Below, one piece after another: positions 8,774-20,456 of a stretch of 64,000 nt of DNA (position 1 is its first letter; the number at the start of each line of letters is the position of its first letter). Origin of the DNA: Rhododendron vialii. Lineage: Eukaryota; Streptophyta; Magnoliopsida; Ericales; Ericaceae. A program made the position numbers and the translations under genes. Where the stretch lies: assembly GCF_030253575.1 (NCBI RefSeq), contig NC_080557.1, positions 37,854,001-37,918,000 on the forward strand, in the 5' to 3' direction. The notes under the pieces are model-generated. The model did not search any database. It was given only the letters and a program-made list of their open reading frames with translations, and had not been told where the DNA came from.

Positions 8774-11700
8774 ATGGCCGAAGTCATCAACATGCCCGTC
8801 GAATCCCTCGACCGCAGCCGAGATCGCAAAGACACCACCACCACCACCACCACCAACCCCGAATCATCTCCCCAACCTCCGCCCCCTCCCCCGCCCCCGC
8901 GCCGCCGCGACCGGGACTCCAGGGAGAGAAGGGACGACAGGGACCTCGACCGCCCCCCGAACCGCCGCGGCGGGGATTACTACGATCGCAACCGCTCCCC
9001 CCCACCCCCTCCCCCGAGGGACCGGGATTACAAGCGCCGCGCTAGCCCTAGCCCCCCTCCTCCCCCGTACCGTGACCGTCGGGCCCACTCGCCACCCCGC
9101 AGGTCGCCTCCGTTGCCGCCGTTCAAGCGGTCACGGAGGGACGACGGCGGTTACGATGGGCGGCGGGGGAGCCCAAGAGGCGGGTACGGGCACGGTAATA
9201 GAAGGTTAGTTATTAGTGATTGATTACACTAGGACGCTTTTTTATCTGTGTGTGTATATATGTTTGTGTGTTTTTGTGTAATTTAGGTCAATGTATGTGG
9301 TTACTTTGATTTTGGCGTGTTTGTTTCGTTCGTGAATTTGCCTTTTGATGGTGTTGTGTTAATTATTGAGACTGGAGGCTTGGGCTGTCCCAGTGTTGTT
9401 TTAAAAATTGAGGCTTAGTTTGGATAGACATGGAATTCAAATCAAGGGATTTAGAGTGTTCATTTTGACCAAGTTTCAAGACAATCGCCCCTACCCAATT
9501 TTCTAGACGATCTCCCTACCCAAGTTTCAAGATTTCTTTAGAATTACATTTCTCAATAACGTGAAATATATATTTCCGGTCAATGTGGATAATTACTTTG
9601 ACTTTGGCGTGTGAGTTTGTGGTCAATGTGGATAATTACTTTGACTTTGGCGTGTTAGTTTGTTGAGTTCATGAATTCACCATCTTCTAGTGTTGTCGTA
9701 ACTCTTTAAGACTCGAGGCCTGGGCTATACTAGTGTTGTCTTGAGACTTGAGGCTTAGTTTGGATAGGCATGGATTTAGAATGAAGAGATTTAGAGCATT
9801 CAATTTGACCAATAATAGAAGGTTAGTGAGAAATTACTCATGGTAATAGAAGGTTATCTGGATGTATATTTGGTTGTGTGTTGTGTATAATATCGGTTGA
9901 TGCAGATGGTTGCTTTCATGTTGGGGTGTTAGTTTTGTTTTGTTCCTGAATTTTCATTCTGATAGTGTTGTGTTTAGACCTGAGGCTTGGTTTTGATAGA
10001 AGTGGATTTCAGTAGAAGGGATTTGAGTTTTCAGTTTTACCAATAGCAGGAGAGGTTTAGCTACAGGCAAGGATGGACTGAGGGGCAAATTATCCCAGAT
10101 GATCGCTGTACCCAAGTTTCAAGATTTCTTTAGAATTGTATTTCTAGAAAACATGAAATTGTATAAGTTCGGCTACGCAATGCTTTTTTTAATTATTAAA
10201 TAAAAAGAAGAATACTCGCCCATTCAGTATTGTCCCCCCCAAAAAATATCAATAAGCATCCACTTTCTATTGTATGCTTTTATAGCAAATTTAGATTCTG
10301 TATTTTCTTTGGAAATGATTATGGATGCACCATGCTGTATGCATGTACATTTTTTCGCTACTACGTTTTTGTAATTGTATACATTGATTAGAATTATTTA
10401 AGATAATGCCTTTGGTACTGTTTTTACTGTGTATTGGCAGAAATTAATCACTTTTTCATATGACAAAAGAAAATTCACTATTCGCCCACCCAAAGCTGAA
10501 ATATTGCGTCCGTCCCTGGCTGTTGGTGGCTTGTAAAACTAGAGTGGAAGCCAGAATAGTGGTAAAAGAGATTTATTTTATTGGCATGGTTGTGTAACTG
10601 GAATCTTTAACATGTAGGATTTCATATCACTCTCGTTTATTAAGCACATCATATGTATCATGATTATCTCCCAAACTCAATGGCGCAATCCATTTTTAAG
10701 CTGTCAAACCTAAATTTGAGCTATTCTTGGCGAATAATTTTACTAGAAATCCCCTTCAATTAAAATCCACCTCTATCCAAATTAAGATACCAAGAGAGAG
10801 CAGAGATGGAATAGGCCTCCCAAAAAAGATGTTATCAAACACATGATTGTGACTCCGTTACAGCGATGAACATGGAAGTTAAAGGACTGAGGTAGTCTAT
10901 CATACGTTTACTTAGGGGTCTGGCTCTGGGTATTAGTGGACAATTGTTTGGGTCTGCTTAAGGATACATTTAAAATGCAAGATTTGAAACAAATAAGATT
11001 TCTTGGTGGGTTTTGTGATATTGAAATATAAAATAAGTTCTTCCAAATTATATCTAGAAAGGGGAGTTGGGAAGGGGTAGATTGGGTGCATGCCTTGCCT
11101 CTGGCATAGTTCTCCCAGGTTTGGTGATACCAGGGAAAGACTTAAGGCATTCTATTCATAGCCTTATTTATTAGTATCAGGAAGTAGTAGTTGCTATATG
11201 GGTTTTGTGCTGTTATATTAGTGTTTAGGGCAGTTTCATGATTGTCATTTTGAATTTGTCTGATATTATTAAGAACTAGAGGCTGAGGCACACAAGATGC
11301 GTGTGCAAGTTAGATTTGTCAAAATTTGCACAACAGCTTCCCGTTTGATATTTGATCGAATTTTCACAAACTTTGACAAAATCTGATTTGCCTCTAGTTA
11401 ACCTATCGTTAAGGATAAACAACAATTAAATAAGCATCACACCAATGAATTGCTTATATATTATAATATCAATCTTGCACGTAATTTTTCTTATTTTGTA
11501 TTTATCCCTTTTAGATAACAAACTGAAAGTGCTTTAACTTGCATAAAGTTAATTAACATGATAAGCATGTGCATGCAAGTCGAAAAATAATCTGGAAAAA
11601 ATCATACTATATACTTCAACCTCCCTCATCGATTCTTGGTCTCTTCTTTTCTAACAATTTGTACCAAACAAAATCGCAATATATGTAACATTTAAAGCAA

Positions 11701-13101
11701 TTCCATGGCTTAAAATCAGATAAGTACACAAGTTTCTAAAAACAATTCCATGGCTTTGTTTCGCTAAACAAATTGATGACCTCATTAGCAAAATGCTTCT
11801 GATTTCGGACTGAGCAATTAGAGTCGATGATGTGAAGATAAATTGAACTTATTACTCTCACAAATAAAACAAAATGAATTGGTAAAAGGATTAAACAAAT
11901 GAAGTCTACTTGTAAAAGTAGAGAATACAAAACCAATTTGTCTTGCTTGTTCTCATCTCTGTATCAATGGCCAACACCAACGCTGGATGCAACAGGAAAG
12001 CGTCCATTTGTGCAGAGTGTATAGAGGAAGATGGGTACAAGTGCTCTTCGGTGGTGAAACTATGATAGAAGAGGTAGTTTTTGTGATAGGGGTAGGAGTT
12101 GTAGTGGGAGGGAAACTGATGTGGGGGTGGGTAGTTATTGGGTTTGGTGGTTATTGGTGTTGGTTTTGTCTATTATGCCCCTACAATTAAGTCCTCAATG
12201 AATTCAATTGTGCTTGGATCTTTTTTTCCTTAGGTGTACAGTTTTGGAAATGAAAAAGCATGACAGGGCTTCAAAAAAGGGAGACACCAAAGTGGTGCTC
12301 TCCCTTTATATATTAGAATAGATGTAGAATGGATGGTGAAACTCGTACACTGATTTGGTTTTACATTTTTGCTGTATAAGTTGGTGAGGCCAGCTTATGC
12401 TATATGTATTGTGCATCATTGTGTGGAACGGTAATCCCTGCTGTCCTTTTCTTGTGTTTGTTTAATGGTCATATACATCAGTTATGTTCTTGTCTCGGTG
12501 TGAACAATTTTGAAACAAGTTGTTCCTGCATGTCTGGGGTCCTTTGTGGTAGCTGTGGTGGTTTTGATTATTTCGCGAGGTCTTCTTTCTCTGCCTTCTT
12601 TCCTTGGGGTGCTTCTTCTGGAGTTGGGGGGTTGGTGGGGGTTCTATTAGTTTTATTATTCACGCACTCACTCACTCAACTGGGTCCTCCAATTGTATGT
12701 AACTTGGCTGCTTGTTTTGCTTGGGCAAAATTATTCCAGAGTGTTTTTTTTTTTTTTGGTAATGACATGGAAATTCTAATGTTCTAAAAGTCGTTAGACG
12801 CCAGTTGGGCAGTCGGCCACCTTCGAGCGATTAATCGGTGCATATTGATTAGTAATCGGCGATTAATCGTTAGTCGGACCTAATCGGATAGGCCCCGCTA
12901 GCGATTAATTGCCGATTAATCGCTTGTTTTAGAACACTGGGAAATTCACCCCTGTTACCAAAAAGTATTATTTGTTGAACATTGAAAGCTTATCATCATC
13001 CTCAACTGCACCACCTTCTTCTAATAATGTTTCTTTGGACCAATAGTAAGGGTTTTATGTTTGTTAGTCAATCTTTATTGCGTTCTCATATTACATGTGA
13101 T

Positions 13102-13150
<49 letters not shown>

Positions 13151-16100
13151 TTTTCTACGTGATCATATGCCACCATCATGATTCAATATTCGTTGTGATA
13201 TAGGTTTGGATATGACTTCCCATATGATCGTGAAGGGGGCAGGCCTGGTTATGGTGATGAAAGGCCTCATGGTCGGTACATGGGCCGTCCATCTGGTGGC
13301 TATCCAAGTGGTTCATCTGGTAGTTCCTCTACTTTCACTCTAAACACAATTCATCACGCATTCAGCTTTCAAATTGAGTGTAGGCCAGCTATTTCACTTT
13401 TATGCCATGAATTATTCAATATAACCCTGGAAGGAACACTTACATTTGAGCCTTAGATGTTAAAGTTTGCACAGTCTATTTATCAACTGGAATTAAATAA
13501 AATGCAGTATATATTTAATGGAAAACAAAAAATTAACTAGCGGGCTTGTGCTCCTGACCTCCCAACCTAGCCTCACGCTTCATAGTGCCTCTGGATCAAA
13601 CAGGTAGTTGCCTCTTTTATTGATTTGGTCCCGTATTGTTGATCATTCCCCTCCGCAAGTTTAAGTCTGGTGACTTGCGTAACCCATGCCTATACATCTG
13701 TTTAGTTTATCATTAATAAATATAGAGCATAACGGGCCTTCTTTTTTTTAGACTGGGATTCAGGCCGTGATGCTTACAACGATGCTTCCAATGCGGGGAA
13801 TACGAGGTAAGCATGTGTTTAGTATGTGACAGTGGTTAGCTTTCTCCTATTCCAAGTTTCAGTTGGTCCATGCCATGTTGTCATCGTTGCAAAGACCAAT
13901 ATGTTTGCGTCTGTAGTTATGTTTCAGTTAATCAGAAATAGCAGATTTATAGAACCGCAGTTGCTAATCTTCTGGCCTCTATCTACTGAATATCTACAAC
14001 AGTTGTCGCCTTGTAGTACTTTTTACCTTATTCATATTTTTTTTGGCTTGGGAATCCAACCAGGGGGCTGTAAACTTTGGGTTGGCGCAATGCGCAAACA
14101 GTGCATTTATTATTCTCGATGTCCATAATGCCGTCATACTTGATTGCCGGTTTGAATCTGCTTTAACATCTTTATTCATGAAAGTATGGTTTTCTCTCTC
14201 CCCACGATGATTTAGGTGAACTATTGTTTGGTGTCCTAATTTGAGAATCCTGAAAGAAGGGAAGAATAAAGAATGATGAAACTGGGGTGGTGGATCAAGG
14301 ACTTGACAGATGTTTCTTCACTTATCTTTCATTATGATTAGGTGACAAGAATTATTAACTTGTGGGTGTAAAGATTGCCGGATAGTTAAAAGGAAGCTTT
14401 TGGAAGCTTGGTAAATTGGAGATTTTATACTCTGATGGGTTGTTTGCTAGGCAGGGATGTTAACTGATGAATGACTTTTTTCCCCCAAAGAACATCGTTG
14501 ATATTACTAGAGCTATGGTGGTTTTTTTGGGTGGGTGTTGTGTGTTATTTGGTTGGAGTGAAATTCAGTACTTGATAGCAAAGCCAAAGAATCAAAGACT
14601 TTATTGACTTAGCTTCTTTAAGGGGTTCAGCTTATGAACATTCAGAGGAGTCACTGAAGTTTTTATTTTTGATGATTGCAAAGCTGTGCGTGGGTTGTAA
14701 TCTATATGTCTTTGTTTGTTCTGTTTGGGGACTGTTTGCCCTCTTTCTCTCGAGTATGCTTGTTTATCTAATGATAACATTTCTTTGTTGCTCATCAGGA
14801 TATAAAATATGTTTCTTTAATTTCTGCGGTTTTGCCCCTTTTGTGTCTCTGTGGAGTCACAGATCCTATTCATCTTTGACTGTGTGTTTCTGCTAGCTTT
14901 ATTTTCCCTAGGAGTTCTAATTTTATAGTCCTAAGGAATTCATCTAAGAGGATTGCACGATGTACCCCCATCATGGCTGTGTAGTCAGTCAGTTGGTCCT
15001 GTGATTTATTTGGTGTTGGTCAGTTATATTTTCTCATTTAATGGAGTTCGCAATTAATAATTCATAAACTGCACAACAGAAAAAGGAAAAGGAAAAAAAG
15101 ATGACGTTTCCTGCTCTTGTGGTTCAAGCAGTTCATTCATGTTCAAGTTAATTGGTTGTGGGTTTTGCTTCCTCTGTTCCCCCTTCCCCTTGTGTGTTTT
15201 ATCCTTGTGTTTTTTCTCATCTTATTCTATTATAGAATAAAGCAATTTTCTTTGAATTACCATTTGTTTCAAGAGTATAGCAGATCATATACTTCTTCAT
15301 ATATGATTGTTCTTGATTTTTATTATTTTTGGGTTTAGTGCTGTACTATTGAAGCTTTATTAAGACATCTAGTAACCCCAAAGTTTAAATTTCCAGAGAA
15401 GGCTTGATGTCTTACAAGCAGTTTATTCAGGAGCTTGAAGATGACATTTTGCCAGCAGAAGCCGAGCGCAGGTATAGAGAGGGATGTTTAATAGCTTTAG
15501 CTGTTTGAAAAGGAGGCCAACTCAGTGTCTTTCATCAACCATGATTACTTTCATTTTGTACTTCGTTTCCACTTAGTTTTGTACTTTGGATGTTGCTGTG
15601 ACTGTAGCCTTTTGATTGACAGGTACCAAGAATACAAGTCGGAGTTCATAACAACTCAAAAACGAGCTTTTTTTGATGCTCACAAGGCCGAAGAATGGTA
15701 TATTTCTTTCATTCTTCTATTGTTTCATTTATTTTCATTTGTTATGTCAGAATCTAACCAGACTTGCTTTTCTGTGTAGGTTGAAAGATAAATATCATCC
15801 CACTAATTTAGTCACTGTGATAGAAAGGTGCGCAACCCACATTGATGGAAGGACGGAAGTTGTTAACTTCATAGTTTAGGCTTAAAGGAATTTGTCAACA
15901 TTGTTTCTTGGTCTGCTTGCCAACTGCCATTTGCTGCTCTGTGGTGTTTGTTGTGTACAGTTTATTTTGGTTGGTTGATTTGTATTCATTGTTTTGGTAT
16001 TGTTTTTCTCTATAGGAGGAATGAGCTTGCTCGAAAGATGGCAAAAGATTTTTTACTTGATTTGCAGAGTGGAACATTGGATTTGTAAGACCTTCCGAAT

Positions 16101-19100
16101 GCACTTTTACTTTTGCACATGGATACGATGCCACTAGCATTTTTCTCTTTATGAAACGATTCAATATGGATGATTTTTCTCTTAAATGGAGCAGGGGTCC
16201 TGGTGTCAATACTTTATCTTTAAACAAATCGGGCCAAGCAAGTGATCCGAACTCTGATGATGAAACAGATCTTAACGGCAAAAGAAGACGGCATGGAAGG
16301 GCCACAGCTAAAGAAATTGATGTTCTTTCAGATGCTCCCAAGGCTCACCCAGTCAGCTCTGAACCCAGACGGATCCATCTCGATGTTGAACAAGCACAGG
16401 CACTTGTACGAAAACTTGACTTTGAAAAAGGAATTGAGGACAATATATTGTCTAAGGTTGATAATGATAGAGTGACCAGGGACAAGTCTCATAGTAGTTC
16501 GACTGGCCCCGTTGTCATTGTGCGTGGTTTAACTTCTGTGAAAGGCCTTGAAGGTATTGAGCTGCTGGATACCCTCATTACTTATCTTTGGCGCATTCAT
16601 GGAGTGGACTACTACGGATTGGTTGAAACAAGTGATCCTAAGGGTCTCCGGCATGTGAGAATAGATGGCAAAAGTTCCGATGGACCAAGTAGTGGGGCTG
16701 AATGGGAAAAGAAATTAGACTCTCGTTGGCAGGAGAGGTTGAAGGGTCAGGACCCCTTGGAACTAATGACTGCAAAGGAAAAGATAGATGCGGCTGCTGT
16801 TGAAGGTTTAGACCCTTACGTCCGGAAAATTAGAGACGAGAAATATGGTTGGAAGTATGGTTGTGGAGCCAAGGGCTGCACAAAGCTCTTTCATGCTGCT
16901 GAGTTTGTTCATAAGCATTTAAAGCTGAAACACCCGGAGCTTGTGATGGAACTCACTTCTAAAGTGCGTGAAGATCTGTATTTCCAAAACTACATGAAGT
17001 ATGTATTGCTTTCACATAAGGTTTTTTTCCCCCCATTTTTTGTGTACAGCTAGAAAACATTGATGATTGACTACCTTTGTATCATCTCAGTGATGCAGAT
17101 GCACCCGGCGGGACTCCTGTTATGCAGCCTTCTATACCGGTATGATGGACTAAATTATGTATTAGCGTGTTACTATTCACTTGTAGGAATGTTATTCTTA
17201 TTCACTTATAGGAATGTTATTGAACCATGACCATGGGGATTGGCAGTGGAGGCGAGTGTTTTAGTGTTAAATACGGAATGAGAATTGGGCGAAGATTGAA
17301 ATAAACTAGGTGTTTGAGATATCCAGACGTTGAATGTTGTTATGTTACCTGAAGTTGGCTGAAGGCTGGTAGAAGTCTCTGCGTCCACATTGAATTGTAG
17401 AATTCAGACTGACTTATTTAACTTGTCACCCAATATCTGGTGTCAAAGCACTTTACTTGTATATTGGCCAAAAAAGAAGAAAAGAAAAATATTTTTGTAT
17501 TTGATCAATGTGGTATGTTCATGACTGATTTGAGTTTATGGTACCTAGTATGTGCACGAGGACTAAATCTTTTCGGATTGCCTCTTGAGTTCCTGTTACG
17601 TACAGGTTTCTTGTACTTAGTTTGGATAACATGCTCATCAAGAAGTTTGTTATTTCTTATTTCTATTATGTCGTAACTGTTGTTACCATCTCTGCAGAAG
17701 GAGAAGCCACTGAGGCGGAGGCCAGGTCTAGATAATCGATTGAAAGATGATCGTGGAAGCCGTAGAGACCGTGACAATCGAGATAATGGAAACGAAAGAT
17801 ATGATAGATCTGAAAAGCCACAGTCGATGGATTTCCAGTCGAATAATGACGGTCCAGGTGGAGGAAATCCGGATGACCTTATGTTTGATTCTTTTGGTGG
17901 ACAGGGAATACATGTTGCTCCTCCTTTCTCTTCAGATATACCCCCTCCTGTACTTATGCCAGTTCCTGGCGCTGGGTGAGTTCATTTGTTCTAAAGTTTA
18001 GTTGTTGCTGTTATGGCCGTTAGAATACTTTATGCTTTTATGATTATAATGTGTGCTTGGGTACAATTTCCAGTCCACTGGGGCCATTTGTCCCAGCTCC
18101 CCCTGAAGTTGCGATGCAGATGCTGCGGGAGCAAGGGGGTCCATCCCCCTTTGAAGGTGGTGGTAGAAACGGGAGGTCTGGGCCTCAATTGAGTGGACCA
18201 GCCCCAATTATTGCTTTACCTCAGGCATTTCGACAGGACCCTCGACGTTTAAGAAGGCAAGTTGTAGAACCAATGTCGCCCTTCTATTGAGTCTTACTGG
18301 TTATTCTCAAGGATCTGATTCATTTCTCTTGCTCCTTTTTGGTCTTCCTATTTTGTTTGTGCATGTAGTTCTTCTGCATATTTTATTGCTATTATCACAA
18401 TTGTTCTAAGGAGCAAAAGACAATGTTGACTCTCTCTGTGGTCAGTTATATAAATATGCATGGAGAGAGGTGGGGAATGGACACCGTCTATTATATGTTG
18501 GAAATGCAACATTATCGGTAGAGGAACTAAGTATCAGTATAAAAACCTGCATCTTCTTATGCCCTTGTTTAACTAGGCAGGGAGATGCACCTAAATCTAT
18601 GTCGTCTATTTTGATGTGAATACTGTCTCAATGGGCAAATCCAATAAGTGGTTCTTGTGCTACTAATGAAACGGTATAGTTTATGTAAATCAATGTTACA
18701 TGTACGAGTACCGAATGTGGGTGGGTGGGGTGTTCAGGAATATTACCGCCTTAACACTAAATCCTAGCTAATAATGATATGCACATAGAAGTTGGGTATG
18801 AGCACGTGTATACATCCTGAACGTTGAAATATTTTGTACTACACTATTTTTATGCGAGATCTTAGTTGGAAATGTTTATGATATATTTCCATCTACCCTC
18901 GATGTGAGCGGTTAGAAATTGATCGAATTTTCTGTTGATGTTAATCCATCAGTTGTAATCATGTGATATCTTTTCCATTATCTCCCTGAGTTGTTGTCCA
19001 TGCAAGTAGCAAGAGAATTTAACCGTACTTTTTTATTTTTATTGTTGTATTTCCATCACCTGTCTTGTTTTTTTTATGGTCGTGACGCTAGTAATGGCTT

Positions 19101-19188
19101 GTGCTAACATGCATGTGTGTGGTGCAGCTATCAAGACCTTGATGCACCAGAGGATGAAGTCACAGTGATCGATTACAGGAGTTTGTAG
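8774..19188 (+). CDS. SE: SERRATE, zinc-finger RNA-processing protein
   Basis: Complete plant SERRATE (ARS2 homologue), a nuclear scaffold that joins DCL1 and HYL1 in microRNA processing and also acts in splicing and RNA decay. Twelve exons join in frame: 8774-9204, 13204-13319, 13752-13806, 15397-15471, 15623-15697, 15780-15827, 16016-16084, 16195-16998, 17091-17139, 17698-17975, 18074-18256, 19128-19188, giving 747 residues (Arabidopsis SE is about 720). The N-terminus is Arg/Pro-rich and disordered, followed by an RDGYGD-type region and the helical core (LMSYKQFIQELEDDILP). A C2H2-type finger (CGAKGCTKLFHAAEFVHKH) lies near residues 510-535, and the conserved tail ends EVTVIDYRSL. The ATG at 8774 is the first in frame and matches family starts. 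Intron 1 is about 4 kb, and intron 11 uses a GC donor. No disabling change was seen. Confidence 0.96.
9190..10055 (+). repeat. Diverged tandem copies of the exon-1 junction
   Basis: In SERRATE intron 1 the end of exon 1 and the following 250 or so bases recur. The donor phrase aatagaaggttagt (9196) reappears at about 9816 and, as aatagaaggttatc, at about 9844. The following words (tttggcgtgt, gtgttgt, gaggcttagtttggata) recur near 9400, 9755 and 9980. The copies are diverged and of unequal length. No extra exon seems to be used because the frame is not maintained. Confidence 0.7.
10056..12775 (+). other. SERRATE intron 1, central part
   Basis: Non-coding intronic DNA. Near 10700-10790 there is an inverse-oriented relative of the ggatttag..ccaaactaag words seen earlier in the intron. 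At 12283-12336 a phrase (gggagacaccaaagtggtgc ... ttagaatagatg) is shared with 32190-32240 and probably marks the end of an old repeat. The open frame at 12404-12787 has no family support. Confidence 0.6.
12777..12945. mobile_element. Short MITE in SERRATE intron 1
   Basis: Inverted ends pair tgttctaaaagtcgttag at 12779 with the complement of cgcttgttttagaacact near 12943. The interior is rich in gattaatcg words in both orientations. It is about 170 bp long, non-coding and typical of a small palindromic MITE. Confidence 0.6.
13102..13147. repeat. CT microsatellite
   Basis: A (CT)n run of about 45 bp lies about 57-100 bp upstream of the acceptor of SERRATE exon 2 and may extend its pyrimidine-rich context. 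Confidence 0.9.
18257..19127 (+). other. GC-AG intron (SERRATE intron 11)
   Basis: Exon 11 must end at ...aagaag, followed by gcaagttg, to keep the conserved Arg-Ser-Tyr-Gln-Asp-Leu-Asp-Ala-Pro junction; the acceptor is ggtgcag at 19121-19127. AG|GCAAGT is the optimal plant GC donor. The nearest GT (18261) would shift the frame into an early stop. If the intron is retained, the protein gains a short QVVEPMSPFY tail and loses the conserved C-terminus. Confidence 0.85.
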
Positions 19189-20456
19189 GTTCGTATAATT
19201 GTCTCAACTGCTTTTTACCTCGAGTGGGCAACTGGGTTGGGCAAAGGATGACTGCTTTAGGTTTGCCAAGTACTACTGTGGGAGTTTGAGAGCTTGATAA
19301 TTTCTCATCCAAGAGGCTGTTGGTGTGCTGCTCAGAATCGTTTTCCATTTCTGCTGTGGGTAATATATTTTAGAATCGTACTTAGCTAGGCGATACAGGT
19401 GTGGAAGCGATGTTGACTCGTATTTTTTCCCACTTGCCTGAAAAGAGAGATCATATTTCGGTTGAGTTGGGAATCTGAACAATGGTCGTACGGTACCGTT
19501 CTGTAAAAGTGAATCATGGATATTAGTTTCAGATATCCCTGTATTTTGTTCCATTCACGTGTCCAATAATTTAGAAGGTGGAAGTTGTGAGCATACTATT
19601 TATAATTTGAAGGGTGAAAATGCCATGTAAAACCTCTGGCAAACTATGCTTTTGAATTTGGAAATTGAAATTTAATCATCTAATGGATTGCGGGGTTGAA
19701 AATTTGGTCGTATTGGATGCTTTGTCCTCGTTTGATGGAATTTTGGACATCAAGAGGAAGGTAGATTAAAGTTACTGTAAATGCACGAGTGTTTCTTGTG
19801 GGCCTGGATATAGTATCGGATTGTATTACATAATCAAGAGAGTCGTATATTTGGTGCCCGGCTGAAATTGTCTGTGCAGATTAAATGTGGTGGAATAGTA
19901 GTGAGCAGCCTGATGGATTGTGTGGCTCACCACCACTTCTCTACTTCCATGGTACACAAAGAACTGGTATATCCCGGACTCTAATATCAGAATTTTGTGA
20001 AGTATTGGTCCAACAGTAAATGGTAATTTCCCTCTAGAATGTTCTTGACGAGTTTCTATATAATGATCAGTTTCAAATATTGAAGCGAAATAAGGCCACA
20101 ACCAATAGGACCTCTAGCTAATGAAGAGGATCCTATCCCCCCCAAAATACCTCCTTTTACAGGAAGTTCGCAAGAAACCACTTTACATGTGTATATGGAA
20201 TGGTCCATTCGACATTTCTTTATTCTATCAGTCAAGAGAAACTTGCACACAAAATCTATCGGAATCTCCACTATTGCATAGATGGCACCGAAATATGGGC
20301 AGCAGGCCAACAACAAATACTGCTGCAAACACAAAAAGAATCCTGAGAAATGAAAATGTGATGCTAAGACTCATTCAGGTGGCACAATGCCCTGTTGTTA
20401 AGCATTAAGATGATCATGACTATCTGCCACGAGTAGAAACGGGACAAAATCACAAG
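19189..20456. other. Convergent 3' regions of SE and the SDR gene
   Basis: No gene is supported between the SERRATE stop codon and the stop codon of the minus-strand reductase. The interval should hold the 3' UTRs of both genes, which converge. Small open frames here have no domain or splice support. Confidence 0.6.

Noticed and set aside
12404..12787. 127-codon frame in SERRATE intron 1
   Set aside because: No family match, low-complexity hydrophobic content, and it lies within a non-coding intron.
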